This document shows, piece after piece, positions 38,659 through 50,552 of a DNA stretch of 64,000 nt. The stretch's first letter is position 1, and the number at the start of each line of letters is the position of its first letter. The notes under the pieces were generated by a model. That model was not told where the DNA came from and did not search any database. It was given only the letters and a program-made list of their open reading frames with translations. Source of the DNA: Vulcaniibacterium thermophilum (GTDB lineage: Bacteria > Pseudomonadota > Gammaproteobacteria > Xanthomonadales > Xanthomonadaceae); NCBI RefSeq assembly GCF_007923255.1, contig NZ_VOHJ01000006.1:1-64000 (forward strand), in the 5' to 3' direction. The translations under genes were made by a program, and so were the position numbers.

Positions 38659-39723
38659 TTACTGCCCCGGCTCGAACACGCCGTAGTACGCCAGCAGGGC
38701 GACCACCACGATCCAGGCGATCGTCAACGGGATGAACACTTTCCAGCCCAGGCGCATGATCTGGTCGTAGCGGTAGCGCGGGAACGAGGCACGGAACCAG
38801 ATGAAGGCGCTGGCGAATACGAACACCTTGGCGAACAGCCACCACCAGCCGCCGGCGGACAGGAACGGGATGCCGAGCCCCTGGAACGGGCTCAGCCAGC
38901 CGCCGAGGAAGAAGATCGAGGTCAGGAAGCTGACCAGGATCATGTTCGCGTACTCGGCGAGGAAGAACAGCGCGAACGCCGAACCCGAGTACTCGACCAT
39001 GTGGCCGGCGACGATCTCCGACTCGCCTTCCACCACGTCGAACGGCGCGCGGTTGGTTTCGGCCACGCCGGAGACGAAATAGACGACGAACAGCGGCAGC
39101 ATCGGCCACAGGAACCACTCGAACAGGCCGGCATCGCCCGCCTGCGCCATCACGATCTCGGACAGGTTGAGGCTGCCGGCACCGACCATCACCGCTACCA
39201 GCGCGAAGCCCATCGCGATCTCGTAGCTGACCACCTGCGCGGCGGCGCGCATCGCGCCGAGGAAGGCGTACTTCGAGTTCGAGGCCCAGCCGGCGAGGAT
39301 GATGCCGTACACACCCAAGGAGGTCATCGCCAGCAGGTACAGCAGGCCGGCGTTGGCGTTGGACAGCACCAACCGGGCATCGAACGGCACCACCGCCCAG
39401 GCGGCGAACGCGGGCGCCAGCGCGATCAGCGGCGCCAGCCAGTACAGCACCGGATGCGCGCGCTGCGGCTGGATGACTTCCTTGAACAGCAGTTTGAAGA
39501 CGTCGGCGAACGCCTGGAGGATGCCCTTGCCGACGTACATCGGCCCGTGGCGCACGTGCATCCAGCCGATCAGCTTGCGCTCCCAGACCACGTAGAACGC
39601 CACCGCGATGATCACCGGCATCGCGATCGTCAGGATCTTCAGCACGATCCAGGCGACCGTGCCGAAATAGCCGAGCGAGAGGAACCACTCGCGGACGGGG
39701 TCGATCATGGCGGACATGCTCAT
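38659..39723 (-). CDS. nuoH: NADH-quinone oxidoreductase subunit H
   Basis: 354-residue membrane subunit forming the quinone chamber, with eight helices. [19 protein letters not shown] and the [26 protein letters not shown] loop (glutamate-rich, at the quinone channel) are diagnostic. The first ATG (39723) overlaps the nuoG stop and has AAGG upstream; internal ATGs at codons 3 and 6 are alternatives. Confidence 0.97.
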   Translation of the reverse strand: MSMSAMIDPVREWFLSLGYFGTVAWIVLKILTIAMPVIIAVAFYVVWERKLIGWMHVRHGPMYVGKGILQAFADVFKLLFKEVIQPQRAHPVLYWLAPLIALAPAFAAWAVVPFDARLVLSNANAGLLYLLAMTSLGVYGIILAGWASNSKYAFLGAMRAAAQVVSYEIAMGFALVAVMVGAGSLNLSEIVMAQAGDAGLFEWFLWPMLPLFVVYFVSGVAETNRAPFDVVEGESEIVAGHMVEYSGSAFALFFLAEYANMILVSFLTSIFFLGGWLSPFQGLGIPFLSAGGWWWLFAKVFVFASAFIWFRASFPRYRYDQIMRLGWKVFIPLTIAWIVVVALLAYYGVFEPGQ

Positions 39724-41947
39724 GCCTTGCTCACCTGCACGCGACCGGCGCCGAGCGGCGTGGTCGCTCCGTGACCGCGCTCGATCCAGACCGCGCCCGG
39801 CGCCACCTTGTCGCTGAGCGCGACCGGAAGCGCCGCGGTGCCGCTGGCGGTACGGAACTTCGCCACTTCGCCGAGCGCGAGGCCGAGCGTCTGCGCATCG
39901 CGCGGATGCAGCACCGCGCGCGGCGGCAGATTGAGCGGATGCGACTGCAACGCGGCGGCGCGGCGCACGACCGCGTCGCTGCGGTAGATCGCCGTGGTCA
40001 CCGCCAGCTCCAGGCCGGTCTCGTCGCGCACGGCGGCGGTGCCGCGCGCCGGGGCGACATCACGACGCTGGAGCTCGCCACGCAGACCGCGCAGGTCCAC
40101 AAAGTCGAAGCCCGGCACTTCCAGCGCGCCGCCGAGCGCGCGCAGCACGCGCCAGCCGGGGCGCGCCTCGCCCGGCGCCGTACCGCCGGCGACCGCAAGC
40201 TGGTCGCGGCCGTCGAGGTTGGTGAGCGTGGCGTCGGTTTCCGGCAGCAGCGCGATCGGCAGGATCACGTCGGCCACCGCGCGGGTCGATTCGCACGCGA
40301 AGTGGCTGAACGCGACGACCTGCGCCTGGTTCAGCGCCTTCATCGCGAGCGCGGTGTCGGCGAAGTCGAGGCCGGGCTCGATGCCGTAGATCACGTAGGC
40401 GCCGCGCGGGTCGGCCAGCATCGCCTGCGCGTCGCGGCTGCGCGGCAGCACGCCGTGCAGGCTCAGACCGAGCGCATTGGCGCCCAGCGGAATGCGGCAC
40501 AGCGCGGCACCGGTGGCCGCCGCCAGCTCGCGCGCCGCGGCGCGGATCTCGGCCGCGTGCGGGCCGGATTCGGCGATCTCGCCGACCACGATCGCCGCGC
40601 GCGTGGCGCCGCGCAGCACCTCGCGCAGCGCTTCACCGCGCAGCGCGGTGGCGATCTGCGACGGCGCGACGATCGCCTTGCTCGCGGTCTCGAAGGTGAA
40701 GTCGAACTCGACCGGATTGACCACGTGCACCTTGGCGCCGCGACGCCAGGCGGTGCGCACGCGGGCGTGCAGCAGCGGCACTTCGTGGCGCAGGTTGCTG
40801 CCGACGATGACGATCGCGTCGGCCTGCGACAGCGCAGCGGCCGGCATGCCGAACGGCTCGGCGATGGCGCCGTCGGACAGGTCGTGCTGGGCGATGCGAT
40901 GGTCGAGGTTGCCAGTGCCGAGCGCGTCGGCCAGCCGCGCCAGCAGCGCGCCCTCCTCGTTCGAGGTCGCCGGGTGCACCAGCATGCCGAGGCGGTCGGC
41001 GCCGTTGTCGCGCAGGATCTGCGCGGCGCGCGCCAACGCTTCCTCCCACGATGTCTCGCGCCATTCGCCAGCGTCCTTCACCATCGGCCGCAGCGCGCGG
41101 TCGGCGGCGGACAGGCCCTGGTGCGAGTAGCGGTCGCGGTCGGACAGCCAGCACTCGTTGACGTCGTCGTTGTCGCGCGGGACGGTGCGCAGCACCTGGC
41201 CGCGGCGCACGTGCAGGAACAGGTTGCTGCCGAGCGCGTCGTGGTAGCCCAGCGACTCGCGCGCGATCAGCTCCCACGGCCGCGCCTTGAACTGGAACAC
41301 CTTGTTGGTGAGCGCGCCGACCGGGCAGACGTCGATCACGTTGCCGGACAGCTCGGTGGTCAGCGGCTTGCCGTCGTAGGTGCCGATCTGCAGGTTCTCG
41401 CCGCGATACATGCCACCGAGCTCGTAGGTGCCGGCGATCTCCGCGGTGAAGCGCACGCAGCGCGTGCACTGGATGCAGCGGGTCATCTCGGTGGCGACCA
41501 GCGGACCGATGTCCTCGTCCGGCACCACGCGCTTGCGCTCGGCGAAGCGGCTGACCGAGCGGCCGTAGCCCATCGACAGATCCTGCAGCTCGCACTCGCC
41601 GCCCTGGTCGCAGATCGGGCAGTCGAGCGGATGGTTGATCAGCAGGAACTCCATCACGTTGCGCTGCGACTTCAGCGCCTTCTCGCTGCGCGTGCGGACC
41701 TTCATGCCGTCCATCACCGGCGTGGCGCAGGCCGGCGCCGGCTTCGGCATCTTCTCCACCTCGACCAGGCACATGCGGCAGTTGGCCGCCACGCTCAGCT
41801 TGTCGTGGTAGCAGAAACGCGGGATCGGAATGCCGGCCTTGTCGGCGGCCTGGATGATCATCGAGCCCTTCGGCGCGAACATCTGCACGCCGTCGATCTC
41901 GATGGTGACGTGATCCGGCGGTGCGGCCGGGTTGCTGGGCTGCGCGC

Positions 41948-41951
<4 letters not shown>
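39720..41951 (-). CDS. nuoG: NADH-quinone oxidoreductase subunit G
   Basis: 743-residue iron-sulfur subunit of the peripheral arm. The N-terminal 2Fe-2S domain has [20 protein letters not shown] with a further Cys; the next segment carries the His/Cys-ligated cluster ([18 protein letters not shown]) and [10 protein letters not shown]. The rest is a molybdopterin-oxidoreductase-like domain without cofactor. GTG start 41951 overlaps the nuoF stop; the frame upstream of it is a shadow of nuoF. Confidence 0.96.
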
Positions 41952-43306
<1,355 letters not shown>

Positions 43307-43318
43307 CGGCGAGCGCCC

Positions 43319-43846
43319 TCAATCCAGGCTGTCGAGGATCTCGTCCACCTTCGCGGTGTCGAGCTTCTCGTGGTAATGGCCGTCGACCACCATCATCGGC
43401 GCGCCGCAGCACGCGGCCAGGCATTCCTCCTCGACCTTGAGGTAGATGCGGCCGTCGGGCGTGCTCTCGCCGTGCTTGATGCCGAGCTTCTTCTCGCAAT
43501 GGCGCACGAGATCCTCGGCGCCGTTGAGCCAGCAACTGATGTTGGTGCAGATGGCGACGTTGTGGCGGCCGACCGGCTTCAGCTCGAACATCGAGTAGAA
43601 GCTCGCGACCTCGTAGGCCCACACCGGCGGCAGGCCGAGATACTTGGCGACCGCGGCGATCAGCTCGTCGGTGAGCCAGCCGCCGTTTTGCTCCTGCGCC
43701 GCGTGCAGGCCCTGCAGCACGGCCGAGCGCTTGCGGTCCGGCGGGAACTTCGCCACCCAGTGGTCGATGTGCGCGCGCGTCTTGTCGCTCAGCACGACCA
43801 TCGGATCGACGTGCTGGCAGCGTTCGAAATTGCCGGTGGCTTTCAT
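43319..43846 (-). CDS. nuoE: NADH-quinone oxidoreductase subunit E
   Basis: 175-residue thioredoxin-like subunit with the N1a 2Fe-2S cluster. Ligands are in [11 protein letters not shown] and [31 protein letters not shown] and VASFYSMF are family blocks. ATG 43846 overlaps the nuoD stop. Confidence 0.96.
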   Translation of the reverse strand: MKATGNFERCQHVDPMVVLSDKTRAHIDHWVAKFPPDRKRSAVLQGLHAAQEQNGGWLTDELIAAVAKYLGLPPVWAYEVASFYSMFELKPVGRHNVAICTNISCWLNGAEDLVRHCEKKLGIKHGESTPDGRIYLKVEEECLAACCGAPMMVVDGHYHEKLDTAKVDEILDSLD

Positions 43847-45138
43847 CGGTCGATTTCCCCGAACACGATGTCGTAGGTGCCGATCATCGCGACCACGTCG
43901 GCCAGCATGTGGCCCTTCACGATCTCGTCCATCGACGACAGATGGGCGAAGCCGGGCGCGCGCAGCTTGACGCGGAACGGCTTGTTGGCGCCGTCGGAAA
44001 CCAGGTAGCAGCCGAACTCGCCCTTGGGCGCCTCGACCGCGGCGTAGGTCTCGCCGGCCGGCACGCAGTAGCCCTCGGAGAACAGCTTGAAGTGATGGAT
44101 GAGGGCTTCCATGTCGTCCTTCATCTCCTCGCGGGAGGGAGGCGCGACCTTGAAGTTCTTGACCATCACCGGACCGGGATTGGCCTTCAGCCACTTCACG
44201 CACTGGGCGATGATGCGGTTGGACTCGCGCATCTCGGCGATGCGCACGAGATACCGGTCGTAGCAGTCGCCGTTGACGCCGACCGGGATGTCGAACTCGA
44301 CCCGGTCGTAGCGCGCGTACGGCTGTTTCTTGCGCAGGTCCCAGGCGATGCCGGAACCGCGCAGCATCGGGCCGGTCATGCCCCAGGCGAGCGCCTGCTC
44401 CGGCGTCACCACGCCGACGCCGACGGTGCGCTGCTTCCAGATGCGGTTGTCGGTCAGCAGCGTCTCGTACTCGTCGACGCGCTTGGGGAACTCGCGGGTG
44501 AAGTGTTCGAGGAAGTCGAGCAGCGAGCCCTCGCGCGCTTCGTTGAAGCGCTTGAGGTCCTTGCCCTTGCGCCACGGCGACTCGCGGTACTTCGGCATCA
44601 CGTCCGGCAGGTCGCGATAGACGCCGCCCGGCCGGTAGTACGCCGCGTGCATGCGCGCACCGGAGACCGCCTCGTAGCAGTCCATCAGCTCCTCGCGCTC
44701 GCGGAAGGCGTACAGGAACACCGCCATCGCGCCGAGGTCGAGCGCGTTCGAGCCCACCCACATCAGGTGGTTCAGGATCCGCGTGATCTCGTCGAACATC
44801 GTGCGGATCCACTGCGCGCGCTCGGGCGCCTCGATGCCGAGCAGGGTCTCGATGGCGCGCACGTAAGCGTGCTCGTTGCACATCATCGAGACGTAGTCGA
44901 GCCGGTCCATGTAGCCGATCGACTGGTTGAACGGCTTGCTCTCGGCCAGCTTCTCGGTGCCGCGATGCAGCAGGCCGACGTGCGGGTCGGCGCGCTGCAC
45001 GACCTCGCCGTCCATCTCCAGGATCAGACGCAGCACGCCGTGCGCGGCGGGATGCTGCGGGCCGAAGTTCATCGTGTAGTTGCGGATCTCGGCGCCGTCG
45101 GCGGCCGGCCGCGTCAGATCGGTAGGCGTGGCGCTCAT
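43843..45138 (-). CDS. nuoD: NADH-quinone oxidoreductase subunit D
   Basis: 431-residue 49-kDa-type subunit lining the quinone-binding cavity. [22 protein letters not shown] carries the quinone-head histidine, and [14 protein letters not shown] and the C-terminal [19 protein letters not shown]-like ending fit. It is separate from nuoC, unlike the fused NuoCD of E. coli. Starts at ATG 45138, overlapping the nuoC stop. Confidence 0.97.
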   Translation of the reverse strand: MSATPTDLTRPAADGAEIRNYTMNFGPQHPAAHGVLRLILEMDGEVVQRADPHVGLLHRGTEKLAESKPFNQSIGYMDRLDYVSMMCNEHAYVRAIETLLGIEAPERAQWIRTMFDEITRILNHLMWVGSNALDLGAMAVFLYAFREREELMDCYEAVSGARMHAAYYRPGGVYRDLPDVMPKYRESPWRKGKDLKRFNEAREGSLLDFLEHFTREFPKRVDEYETLLTDNRIWKQRTVGVGVVTPEQALAWGMTGPMLRGSGIAWDLRKKQPYARYDRVEFDIPVGVNGDCYDRYLVRIAEMRESNRIIAQCVKWLKANPGPVMVKNFKVAPPSREEMKDDMEALIHHFKLFSEGYCVPAGETYAAVEAPKGEFGCYLVSDGANKPFRVKLRAPGFAHLSSMDEIVKGHMLADVVAMIGTYDIVFGEIDR

Positions 45139-45875
45139 GGCTTCACCTCGCGGCCCACTTGCTGCGTGGCGGTGCTCTCGCCCACCGAGGTCTGGTAGCG
45201 GGCATCGTCGCGCACCACGCGCGGCACGCCCACGCGCGGCTCGATCGAGACCGGCTGGTACACCACGCGGCGGCGGTCGGGGTCGTAGATGACTTCGACG
45301 TTGCCGATCAGCGGGAAGTCCTTGCGGAACGGATGGCCGACGAAGCCGTAGTCGGTGAGGATGCGGCGCAGGTCCGGATGGCCGTCGAACACGATGCCGT
45401 ACAGGTCGAACGCCTCGCGTTCGAACCAGTTCACGCCGCGCCAGACCTCGATCAGCGAATCGACCACCGGCAGGTCGTCGTTCGGTGCGAACGTGCGGAT
45501 GCGGAGCCTGCGGTTGTGCTGCAGCGACAGCAGGTGCGCGACCACGGCGAAGCGGCGCTCCGGCGCGACCGCGCCGAGCGTGGGCTGCTGTCCCCAGGCG
45601 AAGCGGCCCGGGCCGCGGCCCTCGACGCCGCGCGAGAAGCCCTCGGAGGACACGTCGGTGTCCCACTCGTCGCTGCCGTAGCCGAGGTAATCGACGCCGC
45701 AGAGGTCGATCAGCTGCTCGAAGCCGAACTCGTCGCGCAACGCGCGCGCGGTGGTCAGCCAGTGCGTGCAAGGCACCTCGAGCGTGACCTCGCCGCGCGG
45801 TTCGGCCACGGTCACCGCGGCTTCCGGGAAGCGCGCGCGCAACTGGTCGGCGAAGGCGATCGCGAGCTCGCTCAT
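45135..45875 (-). CDS. nuoC: NADH-quinone oxidoreductase subunit C
   Basis: 246-residue 30-kDa-type subunit of the peripheral arm. [32 protein letters not shown] followed by [10 protein letters not shown] is the family signature. The C-terminal extension after [12 protein letters not shown] is about 40 residues. It also carries an internal insertion ([23 protein letters not shown]) not present in short NuoC proteins. Overlaps nuoB by 4 bases. Confidence 0.96.
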   Translation of the reverse strand: MSELAIAFADQLRARFPEAAVTVAEPRGEVTLEVPCTHWLTTARALRDEFGFEQLIDLCGVDYLGYGSDEWDTDVSSEGFSRGVEGRGPGRFAWGQQPTLGAVAPERRFAVVAHLLSLQHNRRLRIRTFAPNDDLPVVDSLIEVWRGVNWFEREAFDLYGIVFDGHPDLRRILTDYGFVGHPFRKDFPLIGNVEVIYDPDRRRVVYQPVSIEPRVGVPRVVRDDARYQTSVGESTATQQVGREVKP

Positions 45876-46459
45876 CCGCGCAGCCCCTGACGGTTCGGGC
45901 CGAAGTTTGTGCCGCGACGGATCTTCTTCTGCAACTGCAGGATGCCGTATACCAGCGCCTCGGCGGTGGGCGGACAGCCGGGCACGTAGACGTCGACCGG
46001 CACGATGCGGTCGCAGCCGCGCACCACGGAGTAGGAGTAGTGGTAGTAGCCGCCGCCGTTGGCGCAACTGCCCATCGAGATCACCCACTTGGGGTCCGGC
46101 ATCTGGTCGTAGACCTTGCGCAGCGCCGGGGCCATCTTGTTGACCAGGGTGCCGGCGACGATCATCACGTCGGACTGGCGCGGGCTCGGCCGGAACACGA
46201 CGCCGTAGCGGTCGAGGTCCAGGCGCGCGGCGCCGGCGTGCATCATCTCCACCGCGCAGCACGCCAGGCCGAACGTCATCGGCCACATCGAGCCGGTGCG
46301 CGCCCAGTTCCACAGCGCGTCCATGCTGGTGGTGACGTAGCCCTGCTGCATCACCGGGTTGTCGCCCTCGGGGCGCAGGATGTCGTCCAGCCGCCCTTCC
46401 GGCAGCGGGTTGTTCATCAGGCCGGCCAGCTTGTCGCCGACGGAGTGGATCACTCCCAT
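45872..46459 (-). CDS. nuoB: NADH-quinone oxidoreductase subunit B
   Basis: 195-residue subunit with cluster N2, the electron donor to quinone. [12 protein letters not shown] provides the tandem cysteines, and MGSCANGGG and [11 protein letters not shown] the other two. Length and ends are normal. Overlaps nuoA by 10 bases. Confidence 0.98.
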   Translation of the reverse strand: MGVIHSVGDKLAGLMNNPLPEGRLDDILRPEGDNPVMQQGYVTTSMDALWNWARTGSMWPMTFGLACCAVEMMHAGAARLDLDRYGVVFRPSPRQSDVMIVAGTLVNKMAPALRKVYDQMPDPKWVISMGSCANGGGYYHYSYSVVRGCDRIVPVDVYVPGCPPTAEALVYGILQLQKKIRRGTNFGPNRQGLRG

Positions 46460-46806
46460 TCGAGCGCCCCCTTCTTCCAGACGTACACGAAGCCGAGCAG
46501 CAGCATGCCGGCGAAGATCGCCATCTCGACCAGACCGAGCGGGCCGAGCTCACGGAACACCGTGGCCCACGGCACGATGAAGATGATCTCGAGGTCGAAG
46601 ATGATGAACTGGATGGCGACGAGGTAATAGCGCACGTCGAACTGCATGCGCGCGTCCTCGAACTCGGTGAAGCCGCACTCGTACGGCGCGAGCTTCTCCG
46701 GCGTCGGGCGTTTGGGGCCCAGCGTGCGGCCCACCGCGATCAGGGCGACGCCGATCGCGCCGGCGACGATCAGGAACAGCAGGGTCGGCAGATATTCGGC
46801 CAGCAC
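46450..46806 (-). CDS. nuoA: NADH-quinone oxidoreductase subunit A
   Basis: 118-residue membrane subunit with three helices. [39 protein letters not shown] contains the conserved Cys loop and the glutamates near the quinone site. Starts on GTG 46806 with a weak GAGAGA upstream. First gene of the operon; the operon promoter should lie in 46807-47045, but I cannot place it with confidence. Confidence 0.96.
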   Translation of the reverse strand: MLAEYLPTLLFLIVAGAIGVALIAVGRTLGPKRPTPEKLAPYECGFTEFEDARMQFDVRYYLVAIQFIIFDLEIIFIVPWATVFRELGPLGLVEMAIFAGMLLLGFVYVWKKGALEWE

Positions 46807-47045
46807 TCGCGTTCTCTCGCGGCGCCACCGGGGCGGCGCCTGTTGGCTAAGCCACGTCGCCGTGGCGTTTGGCTTGCGGCCTCACCGGCAGCGGCGAGCC
46901 CGCACCCGGCCGCGGTGGACGTCGTTCCGTCCGCCGCGCCATCGCATCCCGCAGCACGGGACGCGGCGACGGGGTGATCGCCCGCCGGGCGCGCGCCGCA
47001 GCGTCGCCCGACGCAGCCGGGCGCGTCGCTTTTCGCCCGGCGATT

Positions 47046-47068
47046 CGAAAAAACGGCCTGACGGCCGC
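47046..47068 (-). terminator. Terminator after tRNA-Leu
   Basis: On the minus strand CGGCC-GTCA-GGCCG followed by TTTTTTCG, 24 bases after the tRNA 3' end. It would stop secG/tRNA-Leu transcripts before the nuo operon. Confidence 0.8.
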
Positions 47069-47091
47069 TTGTTCGAAACCCCTGTAATCGT

Positions 47092-47176
47092 TGGTGCCCA
47101 AGGGGGGACTCGAACCCCCACGACTTGCGTCGCTACCACCTCAAGGTAGTGCGTCTACCAATTCCGCCACCTGGGC
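47092..47176 (-). tRNA. tRNA-Leu (GAG)
   Basis: 85 bases with encoded CCA and the long variable arm of class II tRNAs. Acceptor stem GCCCAGG pairs with CTTGGGC (one G-T); anticodon stem CTACC/GGTAG holds TTGAGGT, anticodon GAG. T arm GGGGGTTCGAGTCCCCC. A -10-like TACAAT lies about 100 bases upstream (47273-47278) without a convincing -35, so readthrough from secG is equally possible. Confidence 0.96.
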
Positions 47177-47289
47177 AATGTGAGCGTCCTGCGTGCGATC
47201 CGGGCGCTCCGTCTCGCGTCTCGGTCATCGCTGACCGCGCCTGGCCGTCCGGGCCGGGCGTTGCGGCTCGCTATTGTAGCCGCTGAAAC

Positions 47290-47724
47290 TCAGTTGGTGT
47301 TTGCCGGCGCAGGCGTCTGCGGCTGCGCCGGAGCCTGCTGCGGCTGAGCCGGCGCCTGCGGCACCGCCTGCGGCGCAGCGGAAGGCGCCGCGGGAACCGC
47401 GCCGTTCGCGGCCGGAGCCGGCGCCTGCTGCGCGGGCGCCTGGGGCACCTGCGACATCACCCCGAGATCGACCGCAGCGGCGCCCTGGCGCGCCTGCCGG
47501 CTGGCGTGCCACGCCATGCCGAGGCTGATGACGAAGAACAGGATCGCCAGCCACCTGGTCGCCTTGGAGAGGAAGTTCGCCGCGCCGCGCGCGCCGAACA
47601 CCGTCGCCGACGCGCCGGCGCCGAAGCCGGTGCCAGCCTGCGCACCCGCACCGCGCTGCATGAGAATCAGCGCGATCATCGCGATCGCGATGAGCACGTA
47701 CAGCACGTTGAGCAGCGTCATCAT
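47290..47724 (-). CDS. secG: Preprotein translocase subunit SecG
   Basis: 144-residue membrane subunit of the SecYEG channel. Two helices (LLNVLYVLIAIAMIALILM and WLAILFFVISLGMAW) flank the conserved GAGAQAGTGFGAGASATVFGARGAANFL loop. The C-terminal 50 residues are a Pro/Ala/Gln-rich repeat-like tail, longer than in E. coli SecG. It lies 44 bases after tpiA and upstream of tRNA-Leu, the E. coli secG-leuU order. Confidence 0.95.
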   Translation of the reverse strand: MMTLLNVLYVLIAIAMIALILMQRGAGAQAGTGFGAGASATVFGARGAANFLSKATRWLAILFFVISLGMAWHASRQARQGAAAVDLGVMSQVPQAPAQQAPAPAANGAVPAAPSAAPQAVPQAPAQPQQAPAQPQTPAPANTN

Positions 47725-47768
47725 CGGTGGCTTGCCTCGGTTCTGCGTCGCGCGCGTCTGCCTGTCGC

Positions 47769-48518
47769 TCAGCCAGCCGCGCGCACGATGGCGTTGAAAT
47801 CGGCCGCGACCAGCGAGGCGCCGCCGACCAGGCCGCCGTCGACGTCCGGCTGCGCGAACAGCGCGGCGGCGTTGTCGGCCTTCACGCTGCCGCCGTACAG
47901 GATCGGCAGCGAGCTCGCAATTCTAGCATTACGCGCGCCGATTTCGCTACGCAGGAACGCGTGCACCTCCTGCGCCTGCTCCGGGGTGGCGGTACGGCCG
48001 GTGCCGATCGCCCAGACCGGCTCGTAGGCGACGATCGCGCCCTCGAAGGCGTCGTCGCCGGCCAGTTCGAACACGGGCTCGAGCTGCTGCTCCAGGCGCC
48101 ATTCGGTCTGGCCGTCCTCGCGCTCGCTGAGGGTCTCGCCTACGCACAGGATCGGCGTGAGGCCCGCCTTCTTCGCGGCGACGAACTTGCGCGCGACGAT
48201 CTCGCTGCTTTCGCCGTGGTACTGGCGCCGCTCCGAATGGCCGACCAGACCGTAGCGCGCGCCGACGTCGAGCAGCATCGCCGCGGAGACCTCGCCGGTG
48301 AACGCCCCCTTTTCGTTGGCGCTGACGTCCTGCGCGCCGAACTGCAGCCCGCGCGGGCCGTAGCGCTCCACCAGCTCGGCCAGATACGGCAGCGGCGGCA
48401 GGATCAACCGCTCCACGCCCTCCGGCGCGGCCTCGGCGGCGATGGCGTCGAGCAGCTCGAAGGCGAACCGGCGGGTGCCGTGCAGCTTCCAGTTACCGGC
48501 AACGATCTTTCGGCGCAT
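47769..48518 (-). CDS. tpiA: Triosephosphate isomerase
   Basis: 249-residue glycolytic enzyme interconverting dihydroxyacetone phosphate and glyceraldehyde 3-phosphate. The N-terminal GNWKLHG supplies the catalytic Lys, GHSERRQ the His, VAYEPVWAIGTG the Glu and the flexible loop 6 hinge, and YGGSVKADN the phosphate-binding loop. Start ATG 48518 (MRRKIVAGNWK). Probably cotranscribed with secG. Confidence 0.97.
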   Translation of the reverse strand: MRRKIVAGNWKLHGTRRFAFELLDAIAAEAAPEGVERLILPPLPYLAELVERYGPRGLQFGAQDVSANEKGAFTGEVSAAMLLDVGARYGLVGHSERRQYHGESSEIVARKFVAAKKAGLTPILCVGETLSEREDGQTEWRLEQQLEPVFELAGDDAFEGAIVAYEPVWAIGTGRTATPEQAQEVHAFLRSEIGARNARIASSLPILYGGSVKADNAAALFAQPDVDGGLVGGASLVAADFNAIVRAAG

Positions 48519-48902
48519 ATCCGCTCTCGGTCGGAAACAGGCGCGGAAGTGTAGCGGAGCGCGGGGGTCCGGCGGCGCGCGCTGGCCGGCGCGGGCGCGG
48601 CCGCGTCGCGGCGCTCCGGTCGCATCGCCGGCGCGGGAACGTGCGGACCGCTGGCGTGTGCGCTGTCCGGCACTGCCGCGTGGAGCCACCACGTCCTGCC
48701 CGACGGGGCCGCGCCAGCGGCTTCATCGACGTCGTCCACGTCGGGCGACCCGGGCTTTTCCCGCGTGCGCGGCAACGACGAGCCGCGTTTTCCGCGACCT
48801 CACGGCGCTTGACGGGTCGCACCTCGCGGCGGGGCGGTGCGTCACCGGCCGCTCACGGCGGACGGCGGTACAACCCACGGTCCAGCCACCCGCCGTGCAC
48901 CG
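48519..48902. other. Intergenic stretch with no gene
   Basis: 384 bases between the divergent tpiA and GH13 genes. Open frames are Arg/Pro/Ala-rich shadows. No hairpin terminator or RNA gene was seen; both promoters must lie here but none is clear. Confidence 0.5.
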
Positions 48903-50543
48903 ATGAAAGCGCTCTGGCACCGCAACGCCACCGTGTACCAGGTCGATCCGTCGCTGTTCAAGGACGGCAACGGCGACGGATGCGGGGACTTCGTGGGCCT
49001 GCGCTCGCGCCTGGATCACCTGCGCATGCTCGGCGTCGATTGCCTCTGGCTGCTGCCGTTCTACCGCTCGCCGTTCCGCGACGGCGGCTACGACGTGAGC
49101 GACCACATGCGGGTGGATCCGCGCTTCGGCGACGTGAGCGATTTCATCGCCCTGCTGGAACGCGCCGACCAGCTCGGCATCCGCGTCATCGTCGAGCTGG
49201 TCGCGCAGCACACCTCCGACCAGCACCTGTGGTTCCAGGACGCGCGCCACCACCGACGCTCGCGCTATCGCGACTATTACGTGTGGTCCGACGAGCCGGT
49301 CGAGACCGGGTTCAAGCCGGCCTTTCCCGATGTCGAGCCGAGCGTCTGGACCTGGGACGAACAGGCGCAGCAGTTCTACCGGCACGTGTTCTACTCGCAC
49401 GAGCCCGACCTCAACACCGCCAACCCCGCGGTGCGCGAGGAGATCCGCCGCATCCTCGCGTACTGGCTTCGCCTCGGTGTGTCGGGCTTCCGCGTCGACG
49501 CCGCTCCGCACATGGTGCGGCAGGCGCGCCTGGCGAACAGCCACCTGCAGGGGATGTGGTGGCTCAACGAGATCAACGCGTTCGTTTCGCAGCGCAATCC
49601 GCTGGCGATCCTGATGGGCGAGGCGGACGTCGGCGTGCACGAGTACTCCTCGTACTTCGACAAGGGCGAGCGGCTGACGTGGCTGCTCGACTTCTGGCTC
49701 AACAACCATCTGTTCCTGGCGCTGGCGCGCGGCGAGGCCGAACCGCTGATCCAGGCGATCAACGAACGCACGCCGGCGCCGGGCGACTGCAGCCACGCGG
49801 CCTGGCTGCGCAACCACGACCAGCTCGATCTGGACCAGTTGCGACCGCCCGAGCGCGAGGAGGTGCTGGCCGCGTTCGCGCCCGATCCGCGCATGCGCGC
49901 CTACCGCACCGGCATCCGCCGCCGGTTGGCGCCGATGCTCGGCGGCGATGCGAGACGCCTGGCGATGGCGCACGCCCTGCTGTTCGCGCTGCCCGGCGTG
50001 CCGATCCTGCGCTACGGCGAGGAGATCGGCATGGGCGAGGATCTGGCGCTGCCCGAGCGCAACGCGGTGCGCACACCGATGCAGTGGAGCGCGGGCCCGA
50101 ACGGCGGCTTCTCCAGCGCACCGCGCGAGGCGCTGGTCGCTCCGCCGATCGAAGAAGGGCCGTTCGGCTATCCGCGGGTGAACGTGGAAAGCCAGCTCGG
50201 GCGGCACGATTCGCTGCTCGGCGTCACGCAGGCGCTGATCCGCGCGCGGCAGGGCCTGCGGGAAATGCTGGGCATCGCCCGGCTGGCGCGCTTCGAGGCG
50301 CGAACCGTATTCGGGCTGCGCTACGACGATCCGGAGACGGGCTCCAGCGCGTTGTGCTTCGTCAATCTGGGCCGTGAGGCGGTCGAATTCGACCTGCGCG
50401 AGGACGACCTCGACGCGCTGTTCGACGTGGTCGCCGATCGCGCCTACCCGCCACCGTCGGGAATGCCGCTGCGGCTTTTCCTCGACGGCCACGGCTACCG
50501 CTGGCTGCGGTGCCGGGAGCCGACGCGGCCGGCCGCGCCCTGA
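48903..50543 (+). CDS. GH13 alpha-glucosidase/trehalose-synthase-type enzyme
   Basis: 546-residue GH13 enzyme closest in pattern to trehalose synthase (maltose glucosyltransferase, GH13_16). The catalytic residues fall as Asp199 (GFRVDAAPH), Glu240 (ILMGEADVG) and Asp306 (WLRNHDQLDLDQL); LLPFYRSPFRDGGYDVSDHMRVDPRFGD is the subfamily's early loop and DYYVWSD the substrate-pocket loop. The usual C-terminal beta-sandwich is present but short, and no maltokinase domain follows. Cytoplasmic, no signal peptide. The start has no strong ribosome-binding site. It converges on the LLM/ASRT operon with a 9-base gap. Trehalose formation is inferred; hydrolysis of another alpha-glucoside cannot be excluded. 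Confidence 0.82.
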   Translation: MKALWHRNATVYQVDPSLFKDGNGDGCGDFVGLRSRLDHLRMLGVDCLWLLPFYRSPFRDGGYDVSDHMRVDPRFGDVSDFIALLERADQLGIRVIVELVAQHTSDQHLWFQDARHHRRSRYRDYYVWSDEPVETGFKPAFPDVEPSVWTWDEQAQQFYRHVFYSHEPDLNTANPAVREEIRRILAYWLRLGVSGFRVDAAPHMVRQARLANSHLQGMWWLNEINAFVSQRNPLAILMGEADVGVHEYSSYFDKGERLTWLLDFWLNNHLFLALARGEAEPLIQAINERTPAPGDCSHAAWLRNHDQLDLDQLRPPEREEVLAAFAPDPRMRAYRTGIRRRLAPMLGGDARRLAMAHALLFALPGVPILRYGEEIGMGEDLALPERNAVRTPMQWSAGPNGGFSSAPREALVAPPIEEGPFGYPRVNVESQLGRHDSLLGVTQALIRARQGLREMLGIARLARFEARTVFGLRYDDPETGSSALCFVNLGREAVEFDLREDDLDALFDVVADRAYPPPSGMPLRLFLDGHGYRWLRCREPTRPAAP

Positions 50544-50552
50544 GCGGCGCGC

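Noticed and set aside
47273-47301. Promoter of tRNA-Leu (TACAAT at 47273-47278)
   Set aside because: No acceptable -35 box at 16-18 bases; kept only as a remark under the tRNA.
48404-48775. Minus-strand frame upstream of tpiA as a longer tpiA start or separate gene
   Set aside because: It is in another frame from TpiA and its translation is Pro/Ala/Arg-rich with no family match.
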